Assembly: GCA_000320545.1 (NCBI GenBank)
Contig: ADNK01000149.1
Location: 245,001 to 296,147, forward strand
From: Bigelowiella natans CCMP2755
Lineage: Eukaryota; Cercozoa; Chlorarachniophyceae
Reading direction: 5' to 3'
Length of the DNA stretch: 51,147 nucleotides
The translations under genes were made by a program, and so were the position numbers. This document shows, in pieces, positions 12,690-24,865 of this stretch; the first letter of the stretch is position 1, and each line of letters starts with the position of its first letter. The notes beneath the pieces were generated by a model. The model saw only the letters and a program-made list of their open reading frames with translations, had not been told where the DNA came from and made no database searches.

Positions 12690-13865
12690 CATATTATTCT
12701 CGATGATGTTGGTTTCTTTAACAGAAATAACCTTCGATTAAACGAGCATCTATTCTCCGGAAAATGCATCGTGCATACTGGGGATTGTAGGAATGCTCCC
12801 ACGATGTACAGCTCTCAACATGCACAACAACAACAACAACAGCAACGCCGTCACCACAAGACTTCTTTCTTCCTCCCCCCCCCTTAGTGGTGATGTATGC
12901 CTACCTTTTTGATCACGTGTTCTCTCGTCTGTAGCGTGATTCATCTTTCTCATGCAGGGAGGTTGCCGATCGTGTCAATTTGGGGCTACTACCTACTGCA
13001 GAAGACGGATTTGAGGCGGCGTGTAGAGCCTTGAAACAGAAGGTTTGACCACCCGTATTCATCCTCCTCCTCATCATCATCATCATTGCTTATGGTTCTA
13101 TCCACAAAATCAACGCTTCAGGGCGGTATGCTTCACATTCATGGAAATGCACACGTCGATGCACAGAGCCCGCAAGAGAAGGATATTCAGAGGCGTAAAT
13201 ATGCTCGAAAGCTCATAGCTGAGTTGCGCGAGGTTTTGGAGGATGTGAAGCCGGGCCCTCGATGGCAGGTGCTACTTCATTCCACACTAGTTTGCAACAG
13301 CGCCATGTAATCATTTTGATCTCATTATACGGTCAAAATGGATTTTCTGGGGTTGTAGGGCAACGATTTCACCTTTCTTTCTCTCTCCCCTTCCCCCCTC
13401 CAGTATCTCTCTCAATTTCTTGTGTGGGTGGGTTGGATATTTCCGTTTGTGTTGTTATTTGTGGTGTTAGGGGGAGCGATGACACACACACACACACACG
13501 CACATACACACACGCACGCCACCACCACCACCACACACCACACACAATGCACGCATAGCGCGATTATGAAACCTTCCATGATGCTGTACTGCTATCCTTT
13601 TTTTCCAGTTGACGGTGATGAATATAACAAGAGTAAAATCATACGCACCTCGCGTGGAGCACGTCGTTGTGGATGTCAAAGTGTCCCAAGCCGCCCCAAC
13701 CTTCGGTATGAAGCTGCGAGCGATAGAGTACAGCGTGATCTCTCTGTTGGCCAAGGCGCTCACAGTGGTCTCACTGGCAATGTACGTTAGAGGGATACAG
13801 AGAGCAAGGTATGATAAGAAGGAGGTGGAGGGGGCGGAGGAAGAGAAGGAGGATGAGCAAGATAC

Positions 13866-13902
<37 letters not shown>

Positions 13903-14187
13903 GAGAGAGAGAGGGGGGGGGGGGGGGAAGATCTCTGCTTACTTATGGATCGTTTTGTTTAGTGAGAACTGAGCAATGATGTGGTGGTTATGCTGTTTAG
14001 ATATGAAGAGAAAATGAAAGACTTACTCGGAATCACGCAGACTCGACGAATGTCGAAGATAGAGAAGAGGAGGGTAGAGAAACTCGCACGGGAACGACAG
14101 GAAACGCAGGACGCTATCCTCCAAGCAAGTATTCAAAGTATTATTGAGGATGCTGAACAAGAGGTTGCTGCAAAAGGAAAGAAATAA
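10281..14187 (+). CDS. TYW2: TYW2/Trm12-like tRNA wybutosine-synthesising transferase with extra membrane segments
   Basis: Trm12-type enzymes transfer the aminocarboxypropyl group of S-adenosylmethionine to the modified G37 of tRNA-Phe. Exons: 10281-10322, 10396-10800, 10876-11031, 11536-11573, 11749-11877, 12169-12228, 12403-12489, 12725-12805, 12958-13042, 13122-13268, 13609-13808, 14001-14187 (538 aa). Family marks in order: LLWPALAEAL, SLMFSHGNLSE, the SAM-site VVDLFAGIGYFTL (about residues 266-278), HACEINPNA, VADRVNLGLLP, GGMLHIHGNA and ITRVKSYAPRVEHVVVDV, which normally ends the family. Here another 100 residues follow, with a hydrophobic segment (about 449-470) and a charged helix ending KGKK. 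The first 150 residues also hold a hydrophobic stretch (ICMALFAISFVTLLL) and match nothing I know. Between 10800 and 10876 the intron could be 75 nt (used here) or 27 nt (donor at 10849). Both keep frame and remove a TAG. The N-terminal part could be a separate gene, but no other start codon for the enzyme is visible. Confidence 0.8.
11072..11100. repeat. Poly-C run followed by CT repeats in a TYW2 intron
   Basis: About 20 consecutive C bases from 11072 run into CT units to about 11105, 40 nt after the donor at 11032. Such runs are prone to length error, but this one is intronic. Confidence 0.85.
11460..11526. repeat. (CTT)n microsatellite next to a splice acceptor
   Basis: Interrupted TTC/CTT units end about 10 nt before the acceptor used by the exon at 11536, forming a long pyrimidine tract in the sense strand of TYW2. 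Confidence 0.9.
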
Positions 14188-14853
14188 CCTCTGCAATAAT
14201 TTGTTTATCGCTCACCTTACTTCTGCTCCAGCCCTAATAGTGAATGGTGTGGAACTAGCTAGAAATGTAGCATGTTGTGTGGAATCGAAGCTCGCGCTTC
14301 AGTCGCATTAGCCGTTCAATTCGATTATTCAGGCTCAATAACTATGTATGGTATATGTAGACCGAATATTGGAATGAACATAACGAATAATATTGTGGCA
14401 GTGATAGTTGCATAGTGGGATACAATGCGCTCCACGTTGCGGTATGCATGGAGCGTGGATGCGATGTTCTACAGCTTCGATCGCGTTAACAAGGGCCATA
14501 TGTATAGTGCTTCGATGAGATGCATATTGCGATGTATTTTTAAGTGCTCTGTTGCACAGCGCTACATTAGGATGACTACTTGAAAAAATGCAATTATTTT
14601 ATTACATCCGTTTCATATCTATTTTTAACACAGCCCTCATCATCATATGCATGCACAAACACCATCGCAATCTGGCCAGCAGTTATTTCTAATGTGTGAA
14701 GCGTTGGCCTACGCGCATGCTGCCATCGTTGCAGTAATCGTATCCATGCTACCATGCAAGTGCGTCGCGCAGTCCATTTTTGGCGATTTCTTTTTTTCGG
14801 TACAAAAGTCTCATTTTCATTTTACGAACAACTTAAATACACGCCTAGATCGA
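14188..14853. other. Convergent intergenic region between TYW2 (+) and the hydrolase-like gene (-)
   Basis: No gene supported. It has a CTAGCTAG word near 14256, TGCATG words, and the repeated element at 14561. The frame 14647-14859 is not convincing. Confidence 0.6.
14561..14615 (+). repeat. Dispersed intergenic element, copy A
   Basis: It begins GCTACATTAGGATGACTA, holds TGCAATT in the middle and ends ATTACATCCGT. A second copy at 30021-30079 shares all three blocks with the same order and spacing within a few bases. The GGATG and CATCC cores can pair to form a stem with a loop of about 30 nt. Confidence 0.7.
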
Positions 14854-16284
14854 CTATGAGAAGAAATCTCGAGTGAAGCATCTTTTGATTCCGTGAATCA
14901 TGACGCATGTTCCCTTTCGTAACGAAGGGAGCAGCATCGCTTTCTTAGTAGAGGGATTATCTAGGTGACTTTCTAAACCAGACGCAGGGAATGAGAGATT
15001 GTATGCGCCTGTGCGACAATCCAGCGACACGTTACCATTCTTAAACGTGCGGCGAAAAAACATTTTGTCGGCACCCATTTCCGCAGGTCCTTCAGGCTTC
15101 CCAGTCCTTAGTTGGTCATATTGTGAGTAATACTTCCAACTTGAATCATACCATCCTCCCATTGCGTAGGGATCATCCTTGTCCTGCATGTTAGAGAATC
15201 CAAAGTAGCTCCCCTTACCCATTCCCACCAAAAAACCAGCGATTGACATTTCTAAGAACTCAGCCTCAGAAAATTCTCTTATTCTATTTTTGTTGTCCCG
15301 GCAGCCTCCAAGACAGCCCTTCGAATTTGGAAACCATGGGACGTGCACAAACACTGGTATACCATGCGAGCTCTCCTCAATCATGTTTTGGATTTGAGCC
15401 GAGCATGTCTGATTCAATTGCCACATGAAGAACTCATAGTTTCGAGCGAAGGGTATCCCTTGCAAAGACTCCAGTATATTTTCTTCTGGATAAGGACATT
15501 CATTTTCGAAAGGGACAACGGGGAAGTCCACGGATTTGAACTGGTTTGTCGTTGACAGCACTGGGTATCTCCCTTTCCCGACCATCTTTGCAAATCCTAT
15601 CTTCCAAGCCTCCATGGTAGCGTTTTGAATTTCGGCCCTTTCCTGGTCTGTTAGGATGACTTGTACATCCTCAGAATCGCAATGCACCGATTCTGCATTA
15701 TCTAAGAAGGATCCCAACACGCTCTCCTCATTTCCGATTTCGTCGAGAACTGAGTTTGCAAATTTACTTGAGCAGGCTGGGTTTGAGAAGTTATAACGGC
15801 AAAGTTGTCTTCCTGTTTCTGCAAAATTAGAAAATCCCAACGTTCCGTTGCATTCGTCATCGGCGTTGTGCTTTAGGAAGAGTTCTTGCCGGTTAAGCAT
15901 CTGATTCTGCCCAGTGTAAAAATACCCTGCCCACATCCCGTTTCGATACACCATGCAGGGTGGAGCGTTCGGCAATTTGGCCAGAACTTCACATTGTTCT
16001 TCTGAGAACACCTCCCCCTTCAGATCCGCCCATCCAGGATCTTGAATGAATTGTCCCATCCTGTACTCAAAAATTGCCAATGAGAAGTTGGAGATCTTTG
16101 CGAGGCGAGAATGGTCTTCAATCAAGCCCGTCGGGTCAGCGGCGAAGTACATCGAGGGAAACTTCTCTTCCCATCCATTCCACTTCCATGGTTGCCATGT
16201 GGACGGATGGGAAGTGGACGCTATCCCGATTTGGAAAAGAGTTATCCATCGAAGAGCTTGGCTCAAACCCCCCCATCTCCACAT
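14854..16284 (-). CDS. Secreted glycosyl-hydrolase-like protein (GHL15-type resemblance), intronless
   Basis: Single-exon gene of 476 residues from the Met at 16284, ending in TAG. The start MWRWGGLSQALRW is followed by a hydrophobic run and ATS-type residues, a good signal peptide. An in-frame Met at 16368 would put 28 polar residues before the leader, so the later start is preferred. Features in order: AADPTGLIEDHSRLAKIS, then Cys-rich sequence with many N-x-S/T sites (e.g. NFS, NGT, NQT), GSFLDNAESVHCD, ARNYEFFMWQLNQTC, and GFLVGMGKGSYFGFSN, then GGWYDSSWKYYSQYD and a C-terminal RRTFKNGNVSLDC. The late Gly/Tyr block and the SLDC end recall the hypothetical glycosyl hydrolase group 15 found in plants, algae and bacteria. 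The Asp in LDNAE could be catalytic. Family assignment is from memory of motif style and is moderate. Substrate unknown. Confidence 0.65.
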   Translation of the reverse strand: MWRWGGLSQALRWITLFQIGIASTSHPSTWQPWKWNGWEEKFPSMYFAADPTGLIEDHSRLAKISNFSLAIFEYRMGQFIQDPGWADLKGEVFSEEQCEVLAKLPNAPPCMVYRNGMWAGYFYTGQNQMLNRQELFLKHNADDECNGTLGFSNFAETGRQLCRYNFSNPACSSKFANSVLDEIGNEESVLGSFLDNAESVHCDSEDVQVILTDQERAEIQNATMEAWKIGFAKMVGKGRYPVLSTTNQFKSVDFPVVPFENECPYPEENILESLQGIPFARNYEFFMWQLNQTCSAQIQNMIEESSHGIPVFVHVPWFPNSKGCLGGCRDNKNRIREFSEAEFLEMSIAGFLVGMGKGSYFGFSNMQDKDDPYAMGGWYDSSWKYYSQYDQLRTGKPEGPAEMGADKMFFRRTFKNGNVSLDCRTGAYNLSFPASGLESHLDNPSTKKAMLLPSLRKGTCVMIHGIKRCFTRDFFS

Positions 16285-16910
16285 TGAATTGATCGAAGTA
16301 GATGGTGTGTCTGGGCGGTACAAAAAGAGGTGTACATGTATTAACTTCCCGTTACTGTCCACTACCACCCGTTATTGCCTGCGATCACCAGCCCCTTGGT
16401 ACTACTTTATCGTTGCAGAAAAAACCAGAAAGTGGTACGAGACGCATCAATCTCTCAAGAATCTCCATTAGATCTAGTATTCTATTCGTCTACAAACTAG
16501 ATCTACGAGTGTGTTCTGTCTGAAAATTGGACCGGAAATAACTACGACTCACATAACAGCTGTTCCAGACAGAACCGCACCGATGTATTATTGATGTATC
16601 ACACCACTGAAGGGGAAGCAGCCACCTCTGTTTGCATACTCTTTCTGCGAACTATGACCTTCTTTGCCCCCGAGAAACTTCCAAGTTTTCTTTCTTGCCT
16701 TTTTCACTAAATATCGCGAACTCAGCGTCCTACGAGCGACTGTGTCTGCATCGAAAAGGCTTGTCGCACGTACAAAAAAGGCCTATGGTGCGAGGTTTCA
16801 GCGACACCACTTGATCGAGAAGCTCGTCCCTTCTTCGCACACGCATCGCACATCGGAGTAACAGCGGGAAGAAGAGTACCGAACGCTGGATCGCACAACA
16901 GGCACGAAAG
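16285..16910. promoter_or_regulatory. Shared 5' region between the hydrolase-like gene (-) and RRM gene (+)
   Basis: 626 bp between start codons. No strong promoter motif is recognised. CTAGATCTA-type sequence occurs near 16471 and 16499, but the long CTAGCTAG runs are absent. Frames in this stretch have no recognisable domain. Confidence 0.5.
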
Positions 16911-19900
16911 ATGAAGCGGGGAAGCGAAGCTTGCGATGACGGCACGAAACCACAGGAGAACAACAAGAAGCTCAAAGCCTCCGTGCAGGTACGAAGGCGG
17001 GGAAACACGGCAGCGTCCAGTCTCACATGTTTCGCACTTCGCATAGGTTTTGGATGGGATTATCCCCAGATCCTCATCTTCGCAGAATGAGTGGTGGAAC
17101 AGCGACGCAAAGCTGGAGGAACGGTCAATGGAAGAGGTCAAGGTCTGGCTGGAAGCCATGAAAGTGCAAAAGAGATTGGAGTTTGAAGTGAAGGATGTGG
17201 TATCTTCCGGGGGAGTATTAGCGGAAAGGTCTACGGAGGCGCTTCAAAAATTGGCAGGATCGTCAGCCGGTGTGGAAATTTTCAATGAAAAGGAGAAATT
17301 AAAAACAGGTAAAAGTTTAGCCCCCCATTACACGGCATCATCTGTAAAAGAGCCTTTGTGGTGACTTTCTCATTTATTGTATGAACCACAATTTAGCCCC
17401 ACAAATTTTCATATCGCTTCCATTTCGTCATGTACCTTGCGCAAATTGAAAATAAGCAGTATAAGAACCTTGCGTTTGACCTAAACAACATGTATTGCTT
17501 GTGATTTTAGGCCGACAAACACCCACTTTGAGTGCCGTGAACGGCGATGAAAAAGGCAAAAACTCTGGAGAGGAGCCATCCGAAAATGTGTACTTTTGGG
17601 GGTTGCCATCACATTATACTGAGCTCGAAATGACCCTTTTGGCATTTGCAGCTGGAGATGTAATGCTAGATATCGCTGCACATCCAATTTTGAAATATCT
17701 ATTCCTTGTCCGCACATATCACGTTAAATGAATTGTAGCGTGTAGAATTTCTGGTGATGATTCCCCATACAGATTTATGGGTATGATTGGATTCTCATTA
17801 CATTGATTTCTACCTCATGTAATTCTACTTCTCATGATGACATCAATCGTTTTGCTAAATACAGGTTGTTTCTGTGAGGATGGGGCCCAGCAATGGAAAA
17901 CCACACACTCATGCATTTGTCCAATTTACGAAACTGGTACGAGGATCTAATAAACATATCAATAAATGTATCGATCGATTGTGTTCTCTAGCAAAGTCCA
18001 TCTACTGCAACTAGAGAGCTATCTCAATAGTTGTGACAACGACAATTTTGATCTACTTGACAGGAAGAAGCAGAGAGAGCGATAAAGTTTCTAAACAAGA
18101 GGTGAGACGGTCCTCGCTTTTAGATTCGTAGAGTGTATCGAATTCCAAGATGTTTATTGTTGCCTTACTACCGTGTTGCTTCTGGCTTCTTCTCTTTTCC
18201 TTTGACGGCCTGTGCATGCAGAAAGTTCGACTCACGCCACCTCGTAGTCCGATATGCAAAACCAGTTACTCATCGCAACGGCAGCACTGTCACCGTGAAT
18301 TCGGTACTTCTAATTAATTACCACACAAAAAATGGACATGGACGATAAAAAGGCCGAAGCTAGTCAATTCCAATGAGAGATAAAGTATATTTGCTAATTC
18401 ACTCTATCAGTAACTACCATTTTTCCTTATTCAGGCTCTATCTGCTCCTCCCCGAAGTAAAATTCCAACACCCGCTCCCGCTACTTATGGGATGAGGAGT
18501 CAGAACTCGCCAATGCAGTACTATCCTCGACAGCAGGGATATCATCAGAATGGCTCGCAGGGGTATTATCAGAATGATTTGCAGGTAGTATCCATGGTGC
18601 TGCCAAACGTAGCATCTGTGATGAACAGTAATAGCACTTGCTAGAGCCCAGTTATAGATTCCTTCACCATCATGTTTTGTGTTTAATGTTTATGAATGTT
18701 TGCTTGTTTATTTGTGAGACATTTACTCACGAGAGAAGAATAATATGCGCCGTTCAAAAAGCTTCATGGGATCAATGATGATACGTGTAGATGGCCTACG
18801 GCAGTCGGTACGGTGCTTCAGGTGGAGGCAGCTACACCAGTGACAACATCTACATCAGGTGTGATATGGAACGAGAATGAATTTAGAGGGAAAGAGCATT
18901 ATGCCAATTCCGCTGCTTTCTTTTGTCTAAGCCAACTTTGTGCTGCTGCTGCTGCTGCTGTTGTTGTTTTACATCATAAATGCAGTGGCCTTCCGGACAA
19001 CGTCACCGATAAATACATCGAGCGCCTCTTCATGATGTATTCAGGACACACCTAGCCCCTTCACCTTGTTTTTTGTTAGATCGCTCATGCTGCTAGTTTC
19101 TTCAACTTCATAGCTGCTTCCCCTCTTTCCCAATACTGCTGCATCCATCAGGTACGGGAGCATCGTATCCACAAAGATACTCCAAAATCCACAGACAGGT
19201 GCCCCGCTTGGAACAGCCCTAGTTCGGATGCAGAATAGCCACCAGGCTGCATCAGCTATACACAATCTAAATGGTGAGTGGAATCACTAGGATCGATGTT
19301 AATAATTGATTGACGTATGCACGCGTTGTCTGGTCTAATTCAACTCTCGTTGATTCATCGATGGATTTTGCTCAGGTTTTCAGTTGATGGGGGGCAGCGT
19401 CTTGTCCTGCCGATATGCTAACGAGAAGCAAAGAGGACCGCCCAGCTCGACGAATCTTTACCTCAGCGGACTTCCGAATGACGTTACCGATAGCTCGCTG
19501 CGGGTCACCTAGCTTCAAATGATGAGGATGATGATTATGAGGATGATGATAAGGAGAGTGATGATAGTGATAGTGATGTCTGTTTAAAGATGTGTTTCGT
19601 ATGTGAAATGACGGTGCTCTTTGTTGCGATGCTTTTCTCAGGAGATATTCTCGACGTACGGGTACCCACTTTCTACGGGGCTGGCAGCTCTATTTCTTCT
19701 CCTAATCAATAATATTATTTTTATAATGTCGATGGCAAGTTGCTGCGGCTGTCAATGTTAATGTGACCCTATAACAGCACATTGTTTCCGTTGCTCCTGC
19801 GCTCAAATACTGCAGGTACGGCAACATTGTATCTACGAAGGTGCTAACAAGTCGAGACACAGGCCTGCCTCTTGGAAATGCCCTTGTTCGCGTCCAAACT

Positions 19901-20770
19901 AGCCAGCAAGCTGCAGTAGCAAGGCAGAATCTAGACGGTACTTTCTACTTATGGATGAGTAACTGTAGTAAGATTAGTACAGATTATTACGCAACCTCCC
20001 TCGCTAGAGCCATAGCGATTATCGACTTTAATAATGACCTCTATGTGATTTCTTCTTCTTCTTCTTCTTCTTCTTCTTCTTCTTCTTCTCCTTCTCCCTC
20101 TTCCTCTGCTTCTTCCTTACTTGCCATTCATATCAGGGTGCCAATTAAACGGAGGCCAAGTCCTATCGTGTCGATTCGCCAATGAGAAGAGCGCGGGGCC
20201 AACCAGCGCGACGAATCTTTACGTCAGCGGACTCCCTGCAACTATGACTGAATCCTATCTTAAGGTTGTTCCCTGGTTAACTGATAGGTTACTCGGAAGG
20301 GCGATGATGACTGACGATGATAGTGATGATGACGATGATGATGGTGCTGCTGATCATGGAGTCAGGACGACAATCAATGAATACGTATCATGATACTACC
20401 ACCGTTGTTGCTACGCATTTTTAAAGGAATTATTCGCACCGTATGGAAGTGTTACATCCCAGAAGATTATCACGAATCGAGCTACGGGGATGCCTCTTGG
20501 CACAGCTCTCGTACGAATGGAGACCAACGAGCAGGCCAATGCGTGCATCAACAGTCTGAACGGTGCTCAGGTTGTCGCCATTCACCATCCTCTTATTTTT
20601 CAAAAAAACTTAATTTTTTTTAAGTAGGAAGTATTTCATATACAATGTTAACCTTATGAGTTTGCTTGGGTTATTGCCGTTCCTTTACATCGCTAAATCA
20701 GATGCCGGGTGGAAAATACTTAAGCATTCGATTTGCAACTGAAAAGGGAGTTGCATCTAGAAGTATGTCG
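16911..20770 (+). CDS. RNA-binding protein with one divergent and three tandem ELAV-like RRM domains
   Basis: Exons: 16911-16988, 17047-17308, 17511-17659, 17865-17936, 18064-18101, 18222-18303, 18435-18584, 18791-18858, 18986-19036, 19152-19273, 19376-19503, 19642-19655, 19816-19937, 20137-20264, 20427-20570, 20702-20770 (558 aa, all phases consistent). RRM1 has RNP2 NVYFWGLP and RNP1-like HTHAFVQF. A Gln/Tyr/Gly-rich linker follows. RRM2, 3 and 4 carry IYISGLPDNVT, NLYLSGLPNDVT and NLYVSGLPATMT with RNP1-like PLGTALVRM, PLGNALVRV and PLGTALVRM, close to the ELAV/Hu/Sex-lethal pattern. They probably bind U-rich RNA and act in splicing, stability or translation. The three repeats share intron phases, and an exon of only 14 nt splits RRM3. 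The N-terminal 110 residues are charged and unassigned. A GTATG...CAG stretch of 21 nt near the stop could be a mini-intron but is not used here. Confidence 0.85.
20058..20107. repeat. (TCT)n microsatellite in the RRM-gene intron
   Basis: About 13 TCT units form the long pyrimidine tract before the acceptor of the exon at 20137. Confidence 0.9.
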
Positions 20771-20915
20771 TGACATTGAACAGGGCATCCCTTCCATTTG
20801 GCGGAAGGATTCACGGTTCAAAGATTGCTTCTGCTCATCATTTGTCACCGGATTACCAATGTTTTATGAAACTTGTGCCCTCTACATGGAATTGCTGCTT
20901 AAATACATATGTGTG

Positions 20916-20978
<63 letters not shown>

Positions 20979-21137
20979 TATACATATTACTATGGTTTAA
21001 TAAAGATTTTATTTACTAAATAATGAAGAGATTGAAAAGATGTGTGTCTCAATGATGATGGCGTAGCTTTTTACATAGCCATAGACTATATGTGCGCATT
21101 AACTAGGCGTATCCGCACAAAATGTGTGTGTGTGTGC

Positions 21138-21190
<53 letters not shown>

Positions 21191-21888
21191 GTGTGTGTAG
21201 GTCGTTGATCGTATTGAGGAATGTAAGTAAGTATGTGATATAGTGATGCGCTCACAGTTTATTGGGAAATTATTGTAGCTACATGCATGTTTTGCAACTG
21301 TGCGTATGCACGATGCATATTCACGATGCACGATGTAGTGCGATGTACAGATGCAGCAAAGACTGAGTCATCTGACTAGCACTAGAGCTAGCTATATTGT
21401 ACTGCTGTGGGCTGCGTGCATCACTAAATCATTAGTAGAGCAATGATCGACTTGTGAGATGCACATGCACATGCATGCTTGTCATTGCTAGATTGCTAGA
21501 TAGGCGTACTCATCTGCGTACTAATGTGCGGTCTGTCACTAGATAGATCAGCCAATCCTAGAGTCAAAAGCTTAATGATCTGATGTGCGCGACACTCCAG
21601 CTAGCTAATAGATGCTATTGCAGCTATGCGGCGCGTGCACAATCATCTGGACCATTTATGACGTCAAGCAGGCTAGCATGCAACGCAGCGCGTCGGGGCA
21701 ATGAACAAGCCACAGCTAAATGATAGGGTCATGCAGTACTAGAGTACTGTAAGATCATTACAATGCGGTTCCATTATATTACACTGAGTCTGCTGTTATC
21801 TTTTTACATGAACTAATATTTGATTGAGTCTACACAGTCTCGGATTTAGTTCAGCATTGCATTTCTATCTTTTTCGATTCGGGGAACG
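20771..21888. other. Convergent intergenic region between RRM gene (+) and RER1 (-)
   Basis: No gene supported. It holds a (TA)n block (about 20920-20985), a (GT)n(GA)n block (about 21122-21187), then from 21290 to 21770 sequence dense in TGCATG, GATGCA, AGCTAGCTA and related words. CAGTACT at 21734-21740 and AGTACTG at 21743-21749 form a perfect palindrome with a 2-nt gap. A frame at 20770-21000 runs into the TA repeat and is not supported. Confidence 0.6.
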
Positions 21889-23338
<1,450 letters not shown>

Positions 23339-23814
23339 TCTATGCTTACTTCCTCTCGCGTCAACTACATGGGATTGTCGTTATCCACCAGCACCCTTTG
23401 ATTGGAACGAAAAATGGATTTTCTGCGGTACCCATAGGCGACGAGGTGACGCGTAACGCGAGCGGAGAATCTGGTTATAACGTCAAGCAGATGCACAGGA
23501 AAACACATTCTAAGAGAGGAGATAATGACCAATTTTACGATAATCCCGGAATATCTTTGGGGGTAGCAGAGATTCACAAAAAAACTCGAGTGCCAAGGGA
23601 GATCCTCTACAAAATCTCTGGCACAGCTGCGCAGCGGCAGTTGTGGAGTACCTGAGGTCTTCTTGGAAAGAATTTTGTCGGGTAAATTACTGAAGATTTA
23701 TGGAAAACATCTGCCGAACGTAGATTTGTTTGCATCACTGTCTGACTGCCGCAGCCGTGTGCCACCTCAGCACTGAAAACTTAAATCGATCCCGCGTAGG
23801 CTGATCGGGGGAGG
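23339..23814. promoter_or_regulatory. Bidirectional promoter region of RER1 (-) and SPCS3 (+)
   Basis: 476 bp between two start codons of ER-resident proteins. No TATA box is obvious. An open frame (23284-23655, +) overlaps the RER1 start exon and has no recognisable domain, so it is treated as chance. Confidence 0.6.
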
Positions 23815-24865
23815 ATGTACAATGTATTCGTTCGCGCCAACGCGGTGTTCTTTTACTGGACCACCGTGATATTCTTCTTGTCGATGGGGTAGGAGAGAAA
23901 GGCCTCCACGCATTAGACCAGAGAAAGCAATTTGTCTTCTGGCTTAATGCGAGGACATTACACACATGTATCCACATATGCAAATACAAACATGGAGAGA
24001 ATTGCTAGGCAGGCAGCAGGAAGATGCATATATAAAGTCGCGTCAGGAGATGCCCGATATTATACAGATCTAAATTACCAACGAAGACTTTTAATTATGA
24101 AATTGATATATGAAAAATTGAGGACTAGATGGCGGTCTCCCGTCGAAGAAGAAGATAATACTGTTGAGTGAATAAATAGATGAGAAATACCAGAAAATAA
24201 AGACGCATGTATGGACATGCTACCGTCTCAACCATTAATTTTGTCCCGTTTATGTTGCAGGTGTTCCACCACGTCGTTCTTTTTCGAATCGAATCCAACT
24301 ATCTCTATGTCCCTCAACAAATTCGAAGAGCTGTAATACGTGATAAGAAGAAAAAATTTCTAACTAGTTTGGAATGTATCGATATCCACACTTAACGAAT
24401 GCCCTTTCTCAGATCTTATGTGAAGTCGTACAACGCGGAGAACGCACTTTTCTCTCTAGATATCGACGCTGACCTCACCACTTTATTCAACTGGAACGTA
24501 AAGCAATTGTTCGTGTGGATTTCAGCAGAGTACAAAACAAGAAGCTATGAGAAAAATCAGGTAACCGTCGTAATGCAAACTTTAGAAAAATCCTTTTTAT
24601 TTAGCGTGTGGAACATATTGTCAAGGTGATTCTCTGGGACACCATAATTGAAGATGTTAGTGAAGCGCATCTCCTTCTCAAAGATGAGAAACTGAAGTAC
24701 GAGCTTACAAGTTTTGAGAAGGAACTCAGAAATCGTAAGATAAATCTTACCTTGAGCTGGGACATCATGCCTGTTGTTGGCGTACTTAAGATGCAAGGAG
24801 GTCAAGTTTCAAACGTGCATCAGATAACGCTGCCTAAGAAGTATGTCAAGCTGACTGCAAGATAA
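23815..24865 (+). CDS. SPCS3: Signal peptidase complex subunit 3 (SPC22/23-like)
   Basis: SPCS3 is the single-pass, lumenal-facing subunit of the signal peptidase complex in the ER membrane and is needed for signal-peptide cleavage. Exons: 23815-23888, 24261-24332, 24413-24560, 24626-24865, giving 177 residues (human protein 180). The start MYNVFVRANAVFFY and the following hydrophobic segment match the family's N-terminal anchor. FSLDIDADLTTLFNWNVKQL, FVWISAEYKTRSYEKNQ, VILWDTII, LLLKDEKLKYEL and INLTLSWDIMPVVGVL match the conserved lumenal domain, including the N-x-T glycosylation site (NLT). The last exon could begin at 24605 instead, which would insert seven residues before VILWD. The acceptor at 24625 is preferred because the family has no insertion there. 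Confidence 0.92.

Noticed and set aside
20748-20775. 21-nt mini-intron (GTATG to ACAG) that would extend the RRM protein beyond its stop
   Set aside because: Far shorter than every other intron in the window, and the extension runs into a TA repeat.
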